From assembly GCA_902776765.1 (NCBI GenBank), contig CACYRP010000032.1, positions 1 to 39,639 on the forward strand: a stretch of 39,639 nt of DNA. The letters run 5' to 3'. Every line of letters begins with the position of its first letter. Position 1 is the first letter of the stretch. This stretch comes from Fibrobacter succinogenes (GTDB taxonomy: Bacteria; Fibrobacterota; Fibrobacteria; Fibrobacterales; Fibrobacteraceae). Positions 1 to 7,792 of this stretch are shown piece after piece. The translations under genes were made by a program, and so were the position numbers. The notes below the pieces were generated by a model, which ran no database searches, was not told the DNA's origin, and worked only from the letters and a program-made list of their open reading frames with translations.

Positions 1-1
1 C

Positions 2-533
<532 letters not shown>

Positions 534-566
534 TTCGTGCAGTCACGACTCAAAGCAAAAAAATTT

Positions 567-597
567 GCCACCGGATTTTTCCGGTGGCGTTCTTTAT
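567..597 (+). terminator. Rho-independent terminator after leuB
   Basis: Perfect 8-bp stem GCCACCGG/CCGGTGGC with a loop of T residues, followed by a T-rich stretch (GTTCTTT), 34 bases after the leuB stop. Confidence 0.7.
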
Positions 598-599
598 AC

Positions 600-629
600 A
601 AAAAAATTCCCGCCGGCAAAATCGACGGG
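600..629 (-). terminator. Terminator after the Rpn-like nuclease gene
   Basis: Read on the minus strand, CCCGTCG pairs with CGGCGGG (one G-U pair) and is followed by AATTTTTTT. It lies about 30 bases beyond the stop of the minus-strand nuclease gene, and back to back with the leuB terminator. Confidence 0.6.
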
Positions 630-657
630 GTTACCTACAGAACAAATCAAGTAAGAA

Positions 658-1653
658 CTATTTCGCCTTTTTCTGCAGTTCTAGGACTTTTTCTTCGGAT
701 AGGTGCGAGTACTTGACAATTTTTTCAATAGGCTCATTGTCAGCAATCATAGCGAGAGCCATTTCCTCATTACGCCTATCACGCCCCTGTTCAAGACCTT
801 TTTCAAGCCCTTGTGCTTCAGCTTTGAGCCAAATTTCGGCTTCGATTGCTTCATCAGCGTGTTTATCGAACATATGTTCCTCCAAGGCTTTAAGCAGTTC
901 TGGGCTTATGCGACTTATACGTAAACGGTTGAGGGCGTCTCTAAATATCGGATCCTTCGATTCGGGAACTTCAAGCGGGCCTTGCGACAAAAGTTTCAGC
1001 CAGTAATCCTCGCGTGAACTGATGTTCTTTCGCAACCTCTTGAAGTTCAGAAGATCTACTATAATATATCTATTTTTAGTAAAAATTGGAAGAGCCTTGT
1101 GCTCGGCATCGCTATGGCGAACTTCATCCTCGCTATAAACCGCCCAAGTATCCTTAAAAATATTCTCGGACTTCAGAATCGAAAAATTACAGAGCCAGAT
1201 GGAAACCATTTCAGGAAGTTCATAAAAATGAACCTTACGCTCTTTTTCGTCCATCGACTTAAAATATGCCGAACGGTTATATTCGTACTTACCTCGTAGC
1301 GTCTGGTAGGAATTGTAGAGTTGCAAACGATCAAGGAAGAACGGATGGTTCCTATTTTGCAGCTCTATATTAAAATAACGATGATCCATGGTTGTCACCC
1401 ACACGTCAAGGCGCGCGGCATCATCTTCCGGCATGAAAACGTCAATGGGCTTTTCGAACTCGTAATCGAGATCGACAATTTCATGGTCGTGGTCTAGTCC
1501 AAGTAAGCAGTTGAGCATATCGCGGATGGTGTCCTTGTCATCCATCAACACACGAAACGTTTCACTGTAATATGGAAGCAAGAACTCTTCTCCCTGCGCG
1601 TTTGTGACGATGTAGTAGGCATTCTTTTCTGAAATCGTGTTATTTTCGGTCAT
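658..1653 (-). CDS. Rpn-family PD-(D/E)XK nuclease / putative transposase
   Basis: 331-residue protein of the Rpn (recombination-promoting nuclease, PDDEXK_2) family, widespread proteins with an N-terminal endonuclease fold often linked to RecA-independent recombination. Visible landmarks are the N-terminal segment with SETFRVLMDDK (residues 30-40), a first catalytic aspartate in RLDVWV (D83) and the E-x-Q motif in FNIELQ (E97, Q99), which together form the D...ExQ version of the active site. The C-terminus has the family's alanine/glutamate-rich tail with repeated LEKGLEQG-like segments. It stands alone, with terminators on both sides, and has no transposon ends that I can see. Many Fibrobacter genomes carry several paralogues (general knowledge). 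Function in this host is inferred from family membership only. Confidence 0.85.
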   Translation of the reverse strand: MTENNTISEKNAYYIVTNAQGEEFLLPYYSETFRVLMDDKDTIRDMLNCLLGLDHDHEIVDLDYEFEKPIDVFMPEDDAARLDVWVTTMDHRYFNIELQNRNHPFFLDRLQLYNSYQTLRGKYEYNRSAYFKSMDEKERKVHFYELPEMVSIWLCNFSILKSENIFKDTWAVYSEDEVRHSDAEHKALPIFTKNRYIIVDLLNFKRLRKNISSREDYWLKLLSQGPLEVPESKDPIFRDALNRLRISRISPELLKALEEHMFDKHADEAIEAEIWLKAEAQGLEKGLEQGRDRRNEEMALAMIADNEPIEKIVKYSHLSEEKVLELQKKAK

Positions 1654-1812
1654 TTATTTTTCCTTTAGGGGGAATGTTTGCAATATGGCCCCTATACTAT
1701 TAACACGCTTTTGAGGGCTGTTTGGTCTAAAGATTTTATGTAAAATAATTTTCAGAAAGCAAACAAAAAGCTTCCGCCTGATAACGAGCCGGTGGCTTCT
1801 TTTATACAAAAA

Positions 1813-1840
1813 GCGGCCGGATTTCTCCGGTCGCTCTTTT
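1813..1840. terminator. Bidirectional terminator between the nuclease and lipoprotein genes
   Basis: Stem GCGGCCGGA/TCCGGTCGC (one G-U pair) with loop TTTC, flanked by A-rich sequence on the left and TCTTTT on the right, so it can work in both directions. Its main client is probably the minus-strand lipoprotein whose stop lies about 40 bases to the right. Confidence 0.6.
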
Positions 1841-1873
1841 CCTCCTTATTTCTCCATTACTCCAATTATTCCA

Positions 1874-3151
1874 TTACAACGACAGGCAATGAGCAATAAG
1901 AGAATCAGCAATAGGAGCGGCATCTTGGGTTAAAGAATCTATCTTACTATAGTATCCCGTCGAGACTTCTTTAAACTCAACCGATTCACTTACAGTACCG
2001 TCAGAACACCTAATAAACACAGGAAGCGGATTATCACAAGGTTTTTCCCTACTCCCCGGCTTAACAATATAAGGCATCAAATTGTCAAAAGTACGATTAA
2101 GACAATCATTCGCCGCAGAATCCGAAGATACCAACGCATCCATAAATCGCAAAGAAAATTGATAACCAATCGCAACACTATCTTCTGTATAAATATGTAT
2201 TCTATCATCTGAATATTCGCATTCACAGAAAGATTTCTCAACAAATACAGGTTCACAATCCGTTATGACGGGATGAAGGTTATTCGTAGAAATTCTAGAG
2301 GCATTATAACGACTTATCCCAGCAATTTTAAACTCTTCTTGTTTTTCGTAAGCCGCACTTAACACAAAACGGATACCCTTTACATGAGAGAGAACATCTT
2401 CTTTAGGTAGCATTCCAATTTTTCCAGATTCTCTACTTATAAACCCGAAATCGTTCCATGAATAGCAAACGTTCCTAACATCTGAATAGGTACCAAACAA
2501 AGATATAGCGAACTTTGCACTCCCCAGCTGTGCTGCTACCGAATCATCAGTAATAAGTTGTAGCTCGAAAAAACTTCCCCAATACGAAACGCAAACGCCC
2601 TCCATATTGCGAACGTCAACGCTTTCAAACTCTCCAGAAGCATTTTTACCGGCAAGATAAAAATCAAAATAAACGTATCCACCGATTTTTTGATAATATT
2701 CATGATTATATTCAGGAATACTATTTCCACCTTTTAATAGAGCTTTTCCACACAAGCTTCCGCCACACTTATCTATAACATCGGCAAGTGCCAAGGAATC
2801 GTATTCTGCAGTCGCATTCCCAGGCCATATCATATCAACATAAGCATTTTCAGGATATGTACTCACGATCCATATCCCCGAAGTATTCGATCCGTTATCG
2901 TAACCGGTGCGTACGCGATAACCTGATGTTGGTCCCCACATTTCAGGTGACCAAATGCAGCCTTTTTCCCGGGCTTCCAAGGAATCCGTCACGCCTATCA
3001 CGCTACACAGCACAGGCGATTGCGGGATATTCAAATTATTGTCCATATTAGGAACGCTCGTCGATCCTGAAATGGGCGAAACATTATCGGAGCACGCCGC
3101 TGCAAAGAGAATGGCTCCCAAAGCCATCAAGCTGTAGATTTTGTTATTCAT
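1874..3151 (-). CDS. Predicted lipoprotein, copy A of a duplicated cassette
   Basis: 425-residue exported lipoprotein of unknown function. The signal peptide starts MNNKIYSLMALGAILFAAAC, with the lipidated cysteine at residue 20. The start is set by the ribosome site AGGAGA seven bases upstream, which lies inside the last codons of the regulator gene (TAA-T-ATG junction). The first roughly 95 residues are almost identical to the second lipoprotein at 4201-5574, including SPEMWGPTSGYRVRTGYDNG. After that the two proteins diverge, sharing only spaced motifs such as FCEC and PCDN...RCSDG. A conserved secretion and N-terminal head with a variable C-terminus suggests a surface protein under diversifying selection. 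Co-transcribed with the TIGR02147 regulator upstream. Confidence 0.75.
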   Translation of the reverse strand: MNNKIYSLMALGAILFAAACSDNVSPISGSTSVPNMDNNLNIPQSPVLCSVIGVTDSLEAREKGCIWSPEMWGPTSGYRVRTGYDNGSNTSGIWIVSTYPENAYVDMIWPGNATAEYDSLALADVIDKCGGSLCGKALLKGGNSIPEYNHEYYQKIGGYVYFDFYLAGKNASGEFESVDVRNMEGVCVSYWGSFFELQLITDDSVAAQLGSAKFAISLFGTYSDVRNVCYSWNDFGFISRESGKIGMLPKEDVLSHVKGIRFVLSAAYEKQEEFKIAGISRYNASRISTNNLHPVITDCEPVFVEKSFCECEYSDDRIHIYTEDSVAIGYQFSLRFMDALVSSDSAANDCLNRTFDNLMPYIVKPGSREKPCDNPLPVFIRCSDGTVSESVEFKEVSTGYYSKIDSLTQDAAPIADSLIAHCLSL

Positions 3152-3152
3152 A

Positions 3153-3857
3153 TTACTTCTCCTCATCTTTTTCTAATTTCCAAGTTAACGGGAACAGTTG
3201 TATATTCAAATGATAAATTTGATCGGCATTTTCTGTTTCCGCGGCCATTGCCACAATTTTTTTCCTGAACGCATCTACTTCTTGAGCGATACGATCGTAA
3301 CATTCGCGATTGACTGTAAAAGTCACACTGGACACGCTACGGACTTGCGGGTCAAAGCGTTCGATAGATTCATCGGCAAGCTGCAACATTTTATGCTGCA
3401 TCGCATGCACGGCATAGACCATACCTTCTTTGGATGCTGTAACGTTCTTTTCTGTTTGACGGTACGCTCCGTCAACATCTTTCTTCAGGAATCCTGCTTT
3501 CGTTAAAAAATCGAGCGACGCACTGACATCGGCAGCGGAGATTTCGTTGCAGCACTTCTTGGCTATTTTACCGGGAGTCGCAAGCGGCATCATCGGGGCA
3601 AGTTCGCGAATGACTTGGTTTTTCCAACCATCGAAATACTCGACCGCTTCCTTATCGACAATGCGAACCTTGTATTCCAACGCGATCCGACGCATCTCTT
3701 TCCAATACGGCATTTTGGCTTCGTCATCCTTGGCGTTGCAAAAATTGACAAGCGCTATGAAGTAGTCCGCTTCAAAGCCCGCAAGCCCCATTGCCGAAAT
3801 CATGCGGTTCATCGATACACGGCTCAAGTTGCTTTTACCTTCGCTCACGAGCCGCAA
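3153..3857 (-). CDS. TIGR02147/DUF4423 family protein, copy A, 5'-truncated
   Basis: Near-duplicate of the regulator-like gene at 5576-6376. The open frame extends upstream to an in-frame TAG at 3951-3953 and still encodes the family N-terminus (YFSWREFAKLAGF), but has no ATG, GTG or TTG before TTG at 3857. Comparison with the other copy shows that 57 bp (equivalent to 6360-6416) are missing here, and those bases contain both possible ATG start codons. The remainder is uninterrupted and includes NLSRVSMNRMISAMG and the C-terminal MAAETENADQIYHLN. Translation would need an internal TTG or another non-standard start, so this copy may be dead or weakly expressed even though the downstream lipoprotein is intact. 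The family is described from Fibrobacter and Bdellovibrio; its members are thought to be DNA-binding regulators paired with surface genes (inference). Confidence 0.7.
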   Translation of the reverse strand: MRLVSEGKSNLSRVSMNRMISAMGLAGFEADYFIALVNFCNAKDDEAKMPYWKEMRRIALEYKVRIVDKEAVEYFDGWKNQVIRELAPMMPLATPGKIAKKCCNEISAADVSASLDFLTKAGFLKKDVDGAYRQTEKNVTASKEGMVYAVHAMQHKMLQLADESIERFDPQVRSVSSVTFTVNRECYDRIAQEVDAFRKKIVAMAAETENADQIYHLNIQLFPLTWKLEKDEEK

Positions 3858-3936
3858 ATAAGTCGGCGAAGTAAATCCCGCCAGTTTTGCAAATTCCCGC
3901 CAAGAAAAGTACGAAGTTCTTTTTTGATCTTCGTAG

Positions 3937-3994
3937 ATCTTTATTTTTGACTAAAATTCAATACCAAATTTAAAGATTTTTCGTATATGACACA
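3937..3994 (-). repeat. Duplicated upstream region of the regulator-lipoprotein cassette, copy A
   Basis: 58 bases identical to 6417-6474, just upstream of the two regulator genes. The identity shows that the duplication unit included the 5' flanking DNA. The rest of 3995-4200 holds a terminator (4053-4077) and otherwise nothing I can recognise. Confidence 0.75.
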
Positions 3995-4052
3995 GCAAGC
4001 AACACAACAAGGCTCTAAAAAGCACAAGAACAACAAGTTTTACACACAAAAA

Positions 4053-4077
4053 TGAGTCCGGTACAATACCGGACTCA
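4053..4077 (-). terminator. Strong terminator after lipoprotein copy B
   Basis: Perfect 11-bp stem TGAGTCCGGTA/TACCGGACTCA with a 3-base loop. On the minus strand it is followed by TTTTTG. It ends the transcript of the lipoprotein whose stop is at 4201, so the two duplicated cassettes are separate transcription units. Confidence 0.75.
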
Positions 4078-4200
4078 CAACTCAATTTTATCCTAACTTT
4101 AAACTGTCCAACTTTTGATGTTCAGTTTAAAGTCGAGTCCTTTGAGTTATCCTCCTTACTATATGTGCGAAGCTGTGCTCCACAAATCACCATCGTAATT

Positions 4201-5574
4201 TTATTCAACATCATCTATAGCTACCGGCTTTGGAACCGAGAGATTCGACACACAACTATCAATCTGGTTCAAGTTGTCCTGTTTACTTTTCAAAATTGCC
4301 GATTGAACAACCGCATCATACGATGATTTCAGCTGCGAAAATTCCGAAGAAAAGCGATACGATCCATCCGAACATTGCAATATTTTAGGCACGGCATTAT
4401 CACAAGGTTGGAGCCCCGTTCTTGAAGCCGGAATTTCCAGGCCCAATTTTACTCGAAGGTTTGATACACACAGACTCATTGCCAAGTCACGTTTGTTAAA
4501 CTTGGAAATAGCCTCTTCGAACGCTTCATCGTAACCGATCCTATACCCTTCGTGTACCGCGATGGAATCTGCATAATTACATTCACAGAAATTTTCTACG
4601 GCAACAGGAGAAACACAAGACTCATCGACAACAGGTAAATTCTCTTCATCCAAGAATTTTCGTTTATTCGTTTTCACATATCGACCAATTCGACTAATTT
4701 TGAATTCGTCCATTTCATAGTTTCTTACTCCAAGGATTTCAAATCTTATCCCCGTCAAATGCTTCACCGCTTCTTCGACACTAATGAGAGGCGATTGAGT
4801 TGATTCACCATCAACATTGCGAGCTACCACAAAATCACTCCAAGCAAAACATTCGTTGCGTTCATCTTGTTCCCTATACGCAAGCCCACCTTCCGAAATA
4901 TAAGCGCTCAAACTGACCTGATAGAAAGCATCCCCCATCAGAGTATTGACGGAATCGTCAAAATCAAGAACCATCGAGATTTGGTCATCCGTTTGATAAC
5001 CAACACACAAGCCGCCCATTTCACTCACATCTACAGCCTCAAATTTTCCAGACGCATCTTTTCCAGCCATAGCAAACCCAACATTGACAGAAGGAAGCTT
5101 TATCCACTCGCCCCATTCAGGTCCACGATTCATCATACCATAACCTACAGGCGTGAAATTCGCTTTTCCGCAAATTGCGCCACCGCATGCCTGAAGAACT
5201 TGGCTAAACGCAAGCGAATCATAACTATCACCCACCTCAGCCGACCACTCAACACTCGGGAGCAAAAGGTCTGTAGAATCCAATTTGAAATACCAAATTC
5301 CCGAAGTATTAGTCCCGTTATCGTAACCGGTGCGTACGCGATAACCTGATGTTGGTCCCCACATTTCAGGTGACCAAATGCAGCCTTTTTCCAGGGCTTC
5401 CAAGGAATCCGTCACGCCCATCACACTGCACAACACAGGCGATTGCGGATTATTCAATTTATTGTCCATATTCGGAATGCTTGTCGATCCTGAAATGGGC
5501 GAAACATTATCGGAGCACGCCGCTGCAAAGAGAATGGCTCCCAAAGCCATCAAGCTGTAGATTTTGTTATTCAT
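4201..5574 (-). CDS. Predicted lipoprotein, copy B of a duplicated cassette
   Basis: 457-residue exported lipoprotein of unknown function. Signal peptide MNNKIYSLMALGAILFAAAC has the lipid-modified cysteine at residue 20, as in copy A. The ribosome site is again AGGAG within the end of the regulator gene, with a TAA-T-ATG junction. The N-terminal region is nearly identical to copy A. From about residue 95 the protein differs: it contains KLDSTDLLLPSVEWSAE and later FCECNYAD and QPCDNAVPKILQCSDG, which align with the cysteine-containing motifs of copy A but in a different sequence context. The conserved cysteines suggest a disulfide-stabilised extracytoplasmic fold. No known domain was recognised. 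Confidence 0.75.
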   Translation of the reverse strand: MNNKIYSLMALGAILFAAACSDNVSPISGSTSIPNMDNKLNNPQSPVLCSVMGVTDSLEALEKGCIWSPEMWGPTSGYRVRTGYDNGTNTSGIWYFKLDSTDLLLPSVEWSAEVGDSYDSLAFSQVLQACGGAICGKANFTPVGYGMMNRGPEWGEWIKLPSVNVGFAMAGKDASGKFEAVDVSEMGGLCVGYQTDDQISMVLDFDDSVNTLMGDAFYQVSLSAYISEGGLAYREQDERNECFAWSDFVVARNVDGESTQSPLISVEEAVKHLTGIRFEILGVRNYEMDEFKISRIGRYVKTNKRKFLDEENLPVVDESCVSPVAVENFCECNYADSIAVHEGYRIGYDEAFEEAISKFNKRDLAMSLCVSNLRVKLGLEIPASRTGLQPCDNAVPKILQCSDGSYRFSSEFSQLKSSYDAVVQSAILKSKQDNLNQIDSCVSNLSVPKPVAIDDVE

Positions 5575-5575
5575 A

Positions 5576-6376
5576 TTACATCTCCTCATCTTTTTCTAAT
5601 TTCCAAGTTAACGGGAACAGTTGCATATTCAAATGATAAATTTGATCGGCATTTTCTGTTTCCGCGGCCATTGCCACAATTTTTTTCCTGAACGCATCTA
5701 CTTCTTGAGCGATGCGTTCATAACATTCGCGATTGACCGTAAAAGTCACACTGGACACGCTGCGATCTTGCGGGTCAAAGCGTTCGATAGATTCTCCGCC
5801 AAGCGCCGTCATTTTCTTTTGCAAGGCATGAATGGCATAGGCCAAGCCTTCCTGCGATGCCGTCACATTCTTTTCCGTCTGGCGATACGAACCGTCCGCG
5901 GCCTTTTTCAAGAATCCCGCTTTTGTCAAGAACTCAAGCGATTTGCAAACGTCGGCTGCAGAAATTTCGTTGCAGCACGTTTTCGCAATCTGCCCTGGAG
6001 TAGCGCCCTTCATCATCGGAGCAAGTTCACGAATCACTGGATTTTTCCAGCCATCGAAATACTCAACAGCCTCCTTATCGACAACGCGGACTTTGTATTC
6101 AATCGCAATCTGGCGCATCTCTTTCCAATAAGGCTTTTTGGCTTCGTCATCCTTGGCGTTGCAAAAATTGACAAGCGCTATGAAGTAGTTCGCTTCGAAG
6201 CCTGCAAGCCCCATCGCAGAAATCATGCGATTCATGGATACACGGCTCAAGTTGCTTTTTCCTTCGCTCACGAGCCGCAAATAAGTCGGCGAAGTAAATC
6301 CCGCCAGTTTTGCAAATTCCCGCCAAGAAAAGTACGAAGTTCTTTTTTGATCTTCGTAGCCTGTTATCGGTTTCAT
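5576..6376 (-). CDS. TIGR02147/DUF4423 family protein, copy B (intact)
   Basis: 266-residue member of the family originally named from Fibrobacter succinogenes. The N-terminus has the typical pattern YFSWREFAKLAGFTSPTYLRLVSEGKSNLS, which reads like a helix-turn-helix-like region. The C-terminal part ends in MAAETENADQIYHLNMQLFPLTW. Start choice is uncertain. ATG at 6376 gives the usual family N-terminus (MKPITGYEDQK), and ATG at 6400 adds eight residues; neither has a Shine-Dalgarno sequence. A TATATTTG box lies at 6382-6389, only five bases before the 6376 start, so a leaderless message is possible. Transcribed together with the lipoprotein downstream; a role in controlling that gene is inferred from position. 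Confidence 0.8.
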   Translation of the reverse strand: MKPITGYEDQKRTSYFSWREFAKLAGFTSPTYLRLVSEGKSNLSRVSMNRMISAMGLAGFEANYFIALVNFCNAKDDEAKKPYWKEMRQIAIEYKVRVVDKEAVEYFDGWKNPVIRELAPMMKGATPGQIAKTCCNEISAADVCKSLEFLTKAGFLKKAADGSYRQTEKNVTASQEGLAYAIHALQKKMTALGGESIERFDPQDRSVSSVTFTVNRECYERIAQEVDAFRKKIVAMAAETENADQIYHLNMQLFPLTWKLEKDEEM

Positions 6377-6381
6377 GTTAT

Positions 6382-6389
6382 CAAATATA
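6382..6389 (-). promoter_or_regulatory. TATATTTG box in front of regulator copy B
   Basis: Minus-strand TATATTTG, the same box found before adk and prfC, and on the plus strand before leuC. It is close to the Bacteroidota -7 element TAnnTTTG. It is inside the 57 bases that are absent from copy A. A match by chance in AT-rich DNA cannot be excluded. Confidence 0.35.
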
Positions 6390-6416
6390 CCTAATCGCAT
6401 TCAACAATGACACAAA

Positions 6417-6474
6417 ATCTTTATTTTTGACTAAAATTCAATACCAAATTTAAAGATTTTTCGTATATGACACA
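6417..6474 (-). repeat. Duplicated upstream region of the regulator-lipoprotein cassette, copy B
   Basis: 58 bases identical to 3937-3994. Together with the near-identical regulator genes and lipoprotein 5' ends, it marks a direct duplication with a period of about 2.4 kb. Confidence 0.75.
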
Positions 6475-6500
6475 CAATAACGTTTTCGAGCACAGGCAAA

Positions 6501-6539
6501 CGACAAAAAAAACACCATCGACATTTCGCCGACGGTGTT
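6501..6539 (-). terminator. Terminator after the Ser-linker lipoprotein
   Basis: Minus-strand stem AACACCGTCG/CGATGGTGTT (one G-U pair) followed by a run of T, 22 bases after the stop of the gene at 6561-7691. Confidence 0.7.
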
Positions 6540-6560
6540 CGTTTTGAAAAAACAGTAGAA

Positions 6561-7691
6561 TTACTTAGCGCAGCCTGTGCCGAGCGTTCCTTCGAGCAAC
6601 GATACGCAAGAAGAAAGGTAGAAGTTGGCTTCTTCGCTACCAGCAGGAGCTTCTTCGCAGCCGCCCATAACACCTGGAACATCGCAAGAAACCATGTCGC
6701 CCGAAGCAGCAACAGAGCTGGAGCTAGATTCAGCATCCGTTACAGAGCTGGAGCTGGATTCCGTTTCGCTGCCAGCCGGAATTTTTTCCTTGCACATGCG
6801 AAGTTCGCTATTGTACATAGATTCCTTTTCAGATGTAATACCCGAAGAAGAAACATCCATCAAGCCCTCAGCAGAGCAGTAATTGTTTCCAGAAATATCC
6901 GTGAAGTTCTTGGCGATGCATTCGGCATGCTGCAACGGATGCTGTTCAGCCTTCACGCGCAACTTCTTATCAAAAAGGAACGACTGAATCACGACAACGC
7001 TGTCCTGACCGCGCCAGCCTTCATCGAGATAAGAATAAGACCACACATTGTCTTCGGCCTTGAAATCGCAAGTTGTCTTTGTGGCAAGAGGAATCTTATC
7101 ATAGGAGCCACCGTTAACCGCTACGCCACAAGCTTTCTGAACTGCGGCATGGACTGTTTCTCTAGCGTTAGCAGCAAAGTAACCCTTCTGTGTAACAGTA
7201 CCGGCAATGACAACCGTGCTACCGTCGCAATACTGCACGCCAACAAATTGACCATCTCTGGAACTAAAATCAGAAGCGCCATCAGCGATCCTGCAAATCA
7301 TACTAGCCTGGTTACCCGTATAGCGGATCGTATCGAGAATAACAAGGTTTTCGCCATCAATTTTATAGATGGTCTTGACATTGGCGTTACCCTTGCTATT
7401 GCTTGCCTTGTACGACATTTCCCAAACATTATCTGCAGCCGCAAAAGTGCAAGGTTCTGCTTCGACAACAGAAGAGCTAGACGGTGCGACAGAAGAGCTG
7501 GAAACACCACCCGCAACACTTGACGAGCTTTTTTCAGACGGGCTAGATTTCGGAGCGCCGCCGTCCACGCTAGAAGACGATTCTACGTTATCCGTATTAT
7601 TGGATATAGGATTTGAAGAATCATCTCCGCAAGCCATAAAGCTCATCGCTGTCGAAAGAGCAATACCCAAACCAACTTTTTTATAATTCAT
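6561..7691 (-). CDS. Predicted lipoprotein with poly-serine linkers and two related cysteine-containing domains
   Basis: 376-residue exported protein. The signal peptide MNYKKVGLGIALSTAMSFMAC puts the lipidated cysteine at residue 21. Residues 38-76 are a serine-rich linker with several SSSSV units, a style common in Fibrobacter surface proteins. Two related domains follow, beginning CTFAAADNVWEMSY (about residue 81) and CDFKAEDNVWSYSY (about residue 205), which suggests internal duplication. A second serine linker precedes a short C-terminal cysteine-containing tail. The start has a strong ribosome site, AAGGAG, eight bases upstream of the ATG. No enzymatic domain was recognised; binding to a cell-surface or plant polymer is only a guess. 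It has its own terminator and is probably a single-gene unit. Confidence 0.75.
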   Translation of the reverse strand: MNYKKVGLGIALSTAMSFMACGDDSSNPISNNTDNVESSSSVDGGAPKSSPSEKSSSSVAGGVSSSSVAPSSSSVVEAEPCTFAAADNVWEMSYKASNSKGNANVKTIYKIDGENLVILDTIRYTGNQASMICRIADGASDFSSRDGQFVGVQYCDGSTVVIAGTVTQKGYFAANARETVHAAVQKACGVAVNGGSYDKIPLATKTTCDFKAEDNVWSYSYLDEGWRGQDSVVVIQSFLFDKKLRVKAEQHPLQHAECIAKNFTDISGNNYCSAEGLMDVSSSGITSEKESMYNSELRMCKEKIPAGSETESSSSSVTDAESSSSSVAASGDMVSCDVPGVMGGCEEAPAGSEEANFYLSSCVSLLEGTLGTGCAK

Positions 7692-7792
7692 AAATAACTC
7701 CTTTTTTTATATGTAATCGCAATATACAAATAGCCCCAAACAGAAAAATCAAAATACATGTAAAAAATTTTGAAACAAAACGAGAGTTATCA

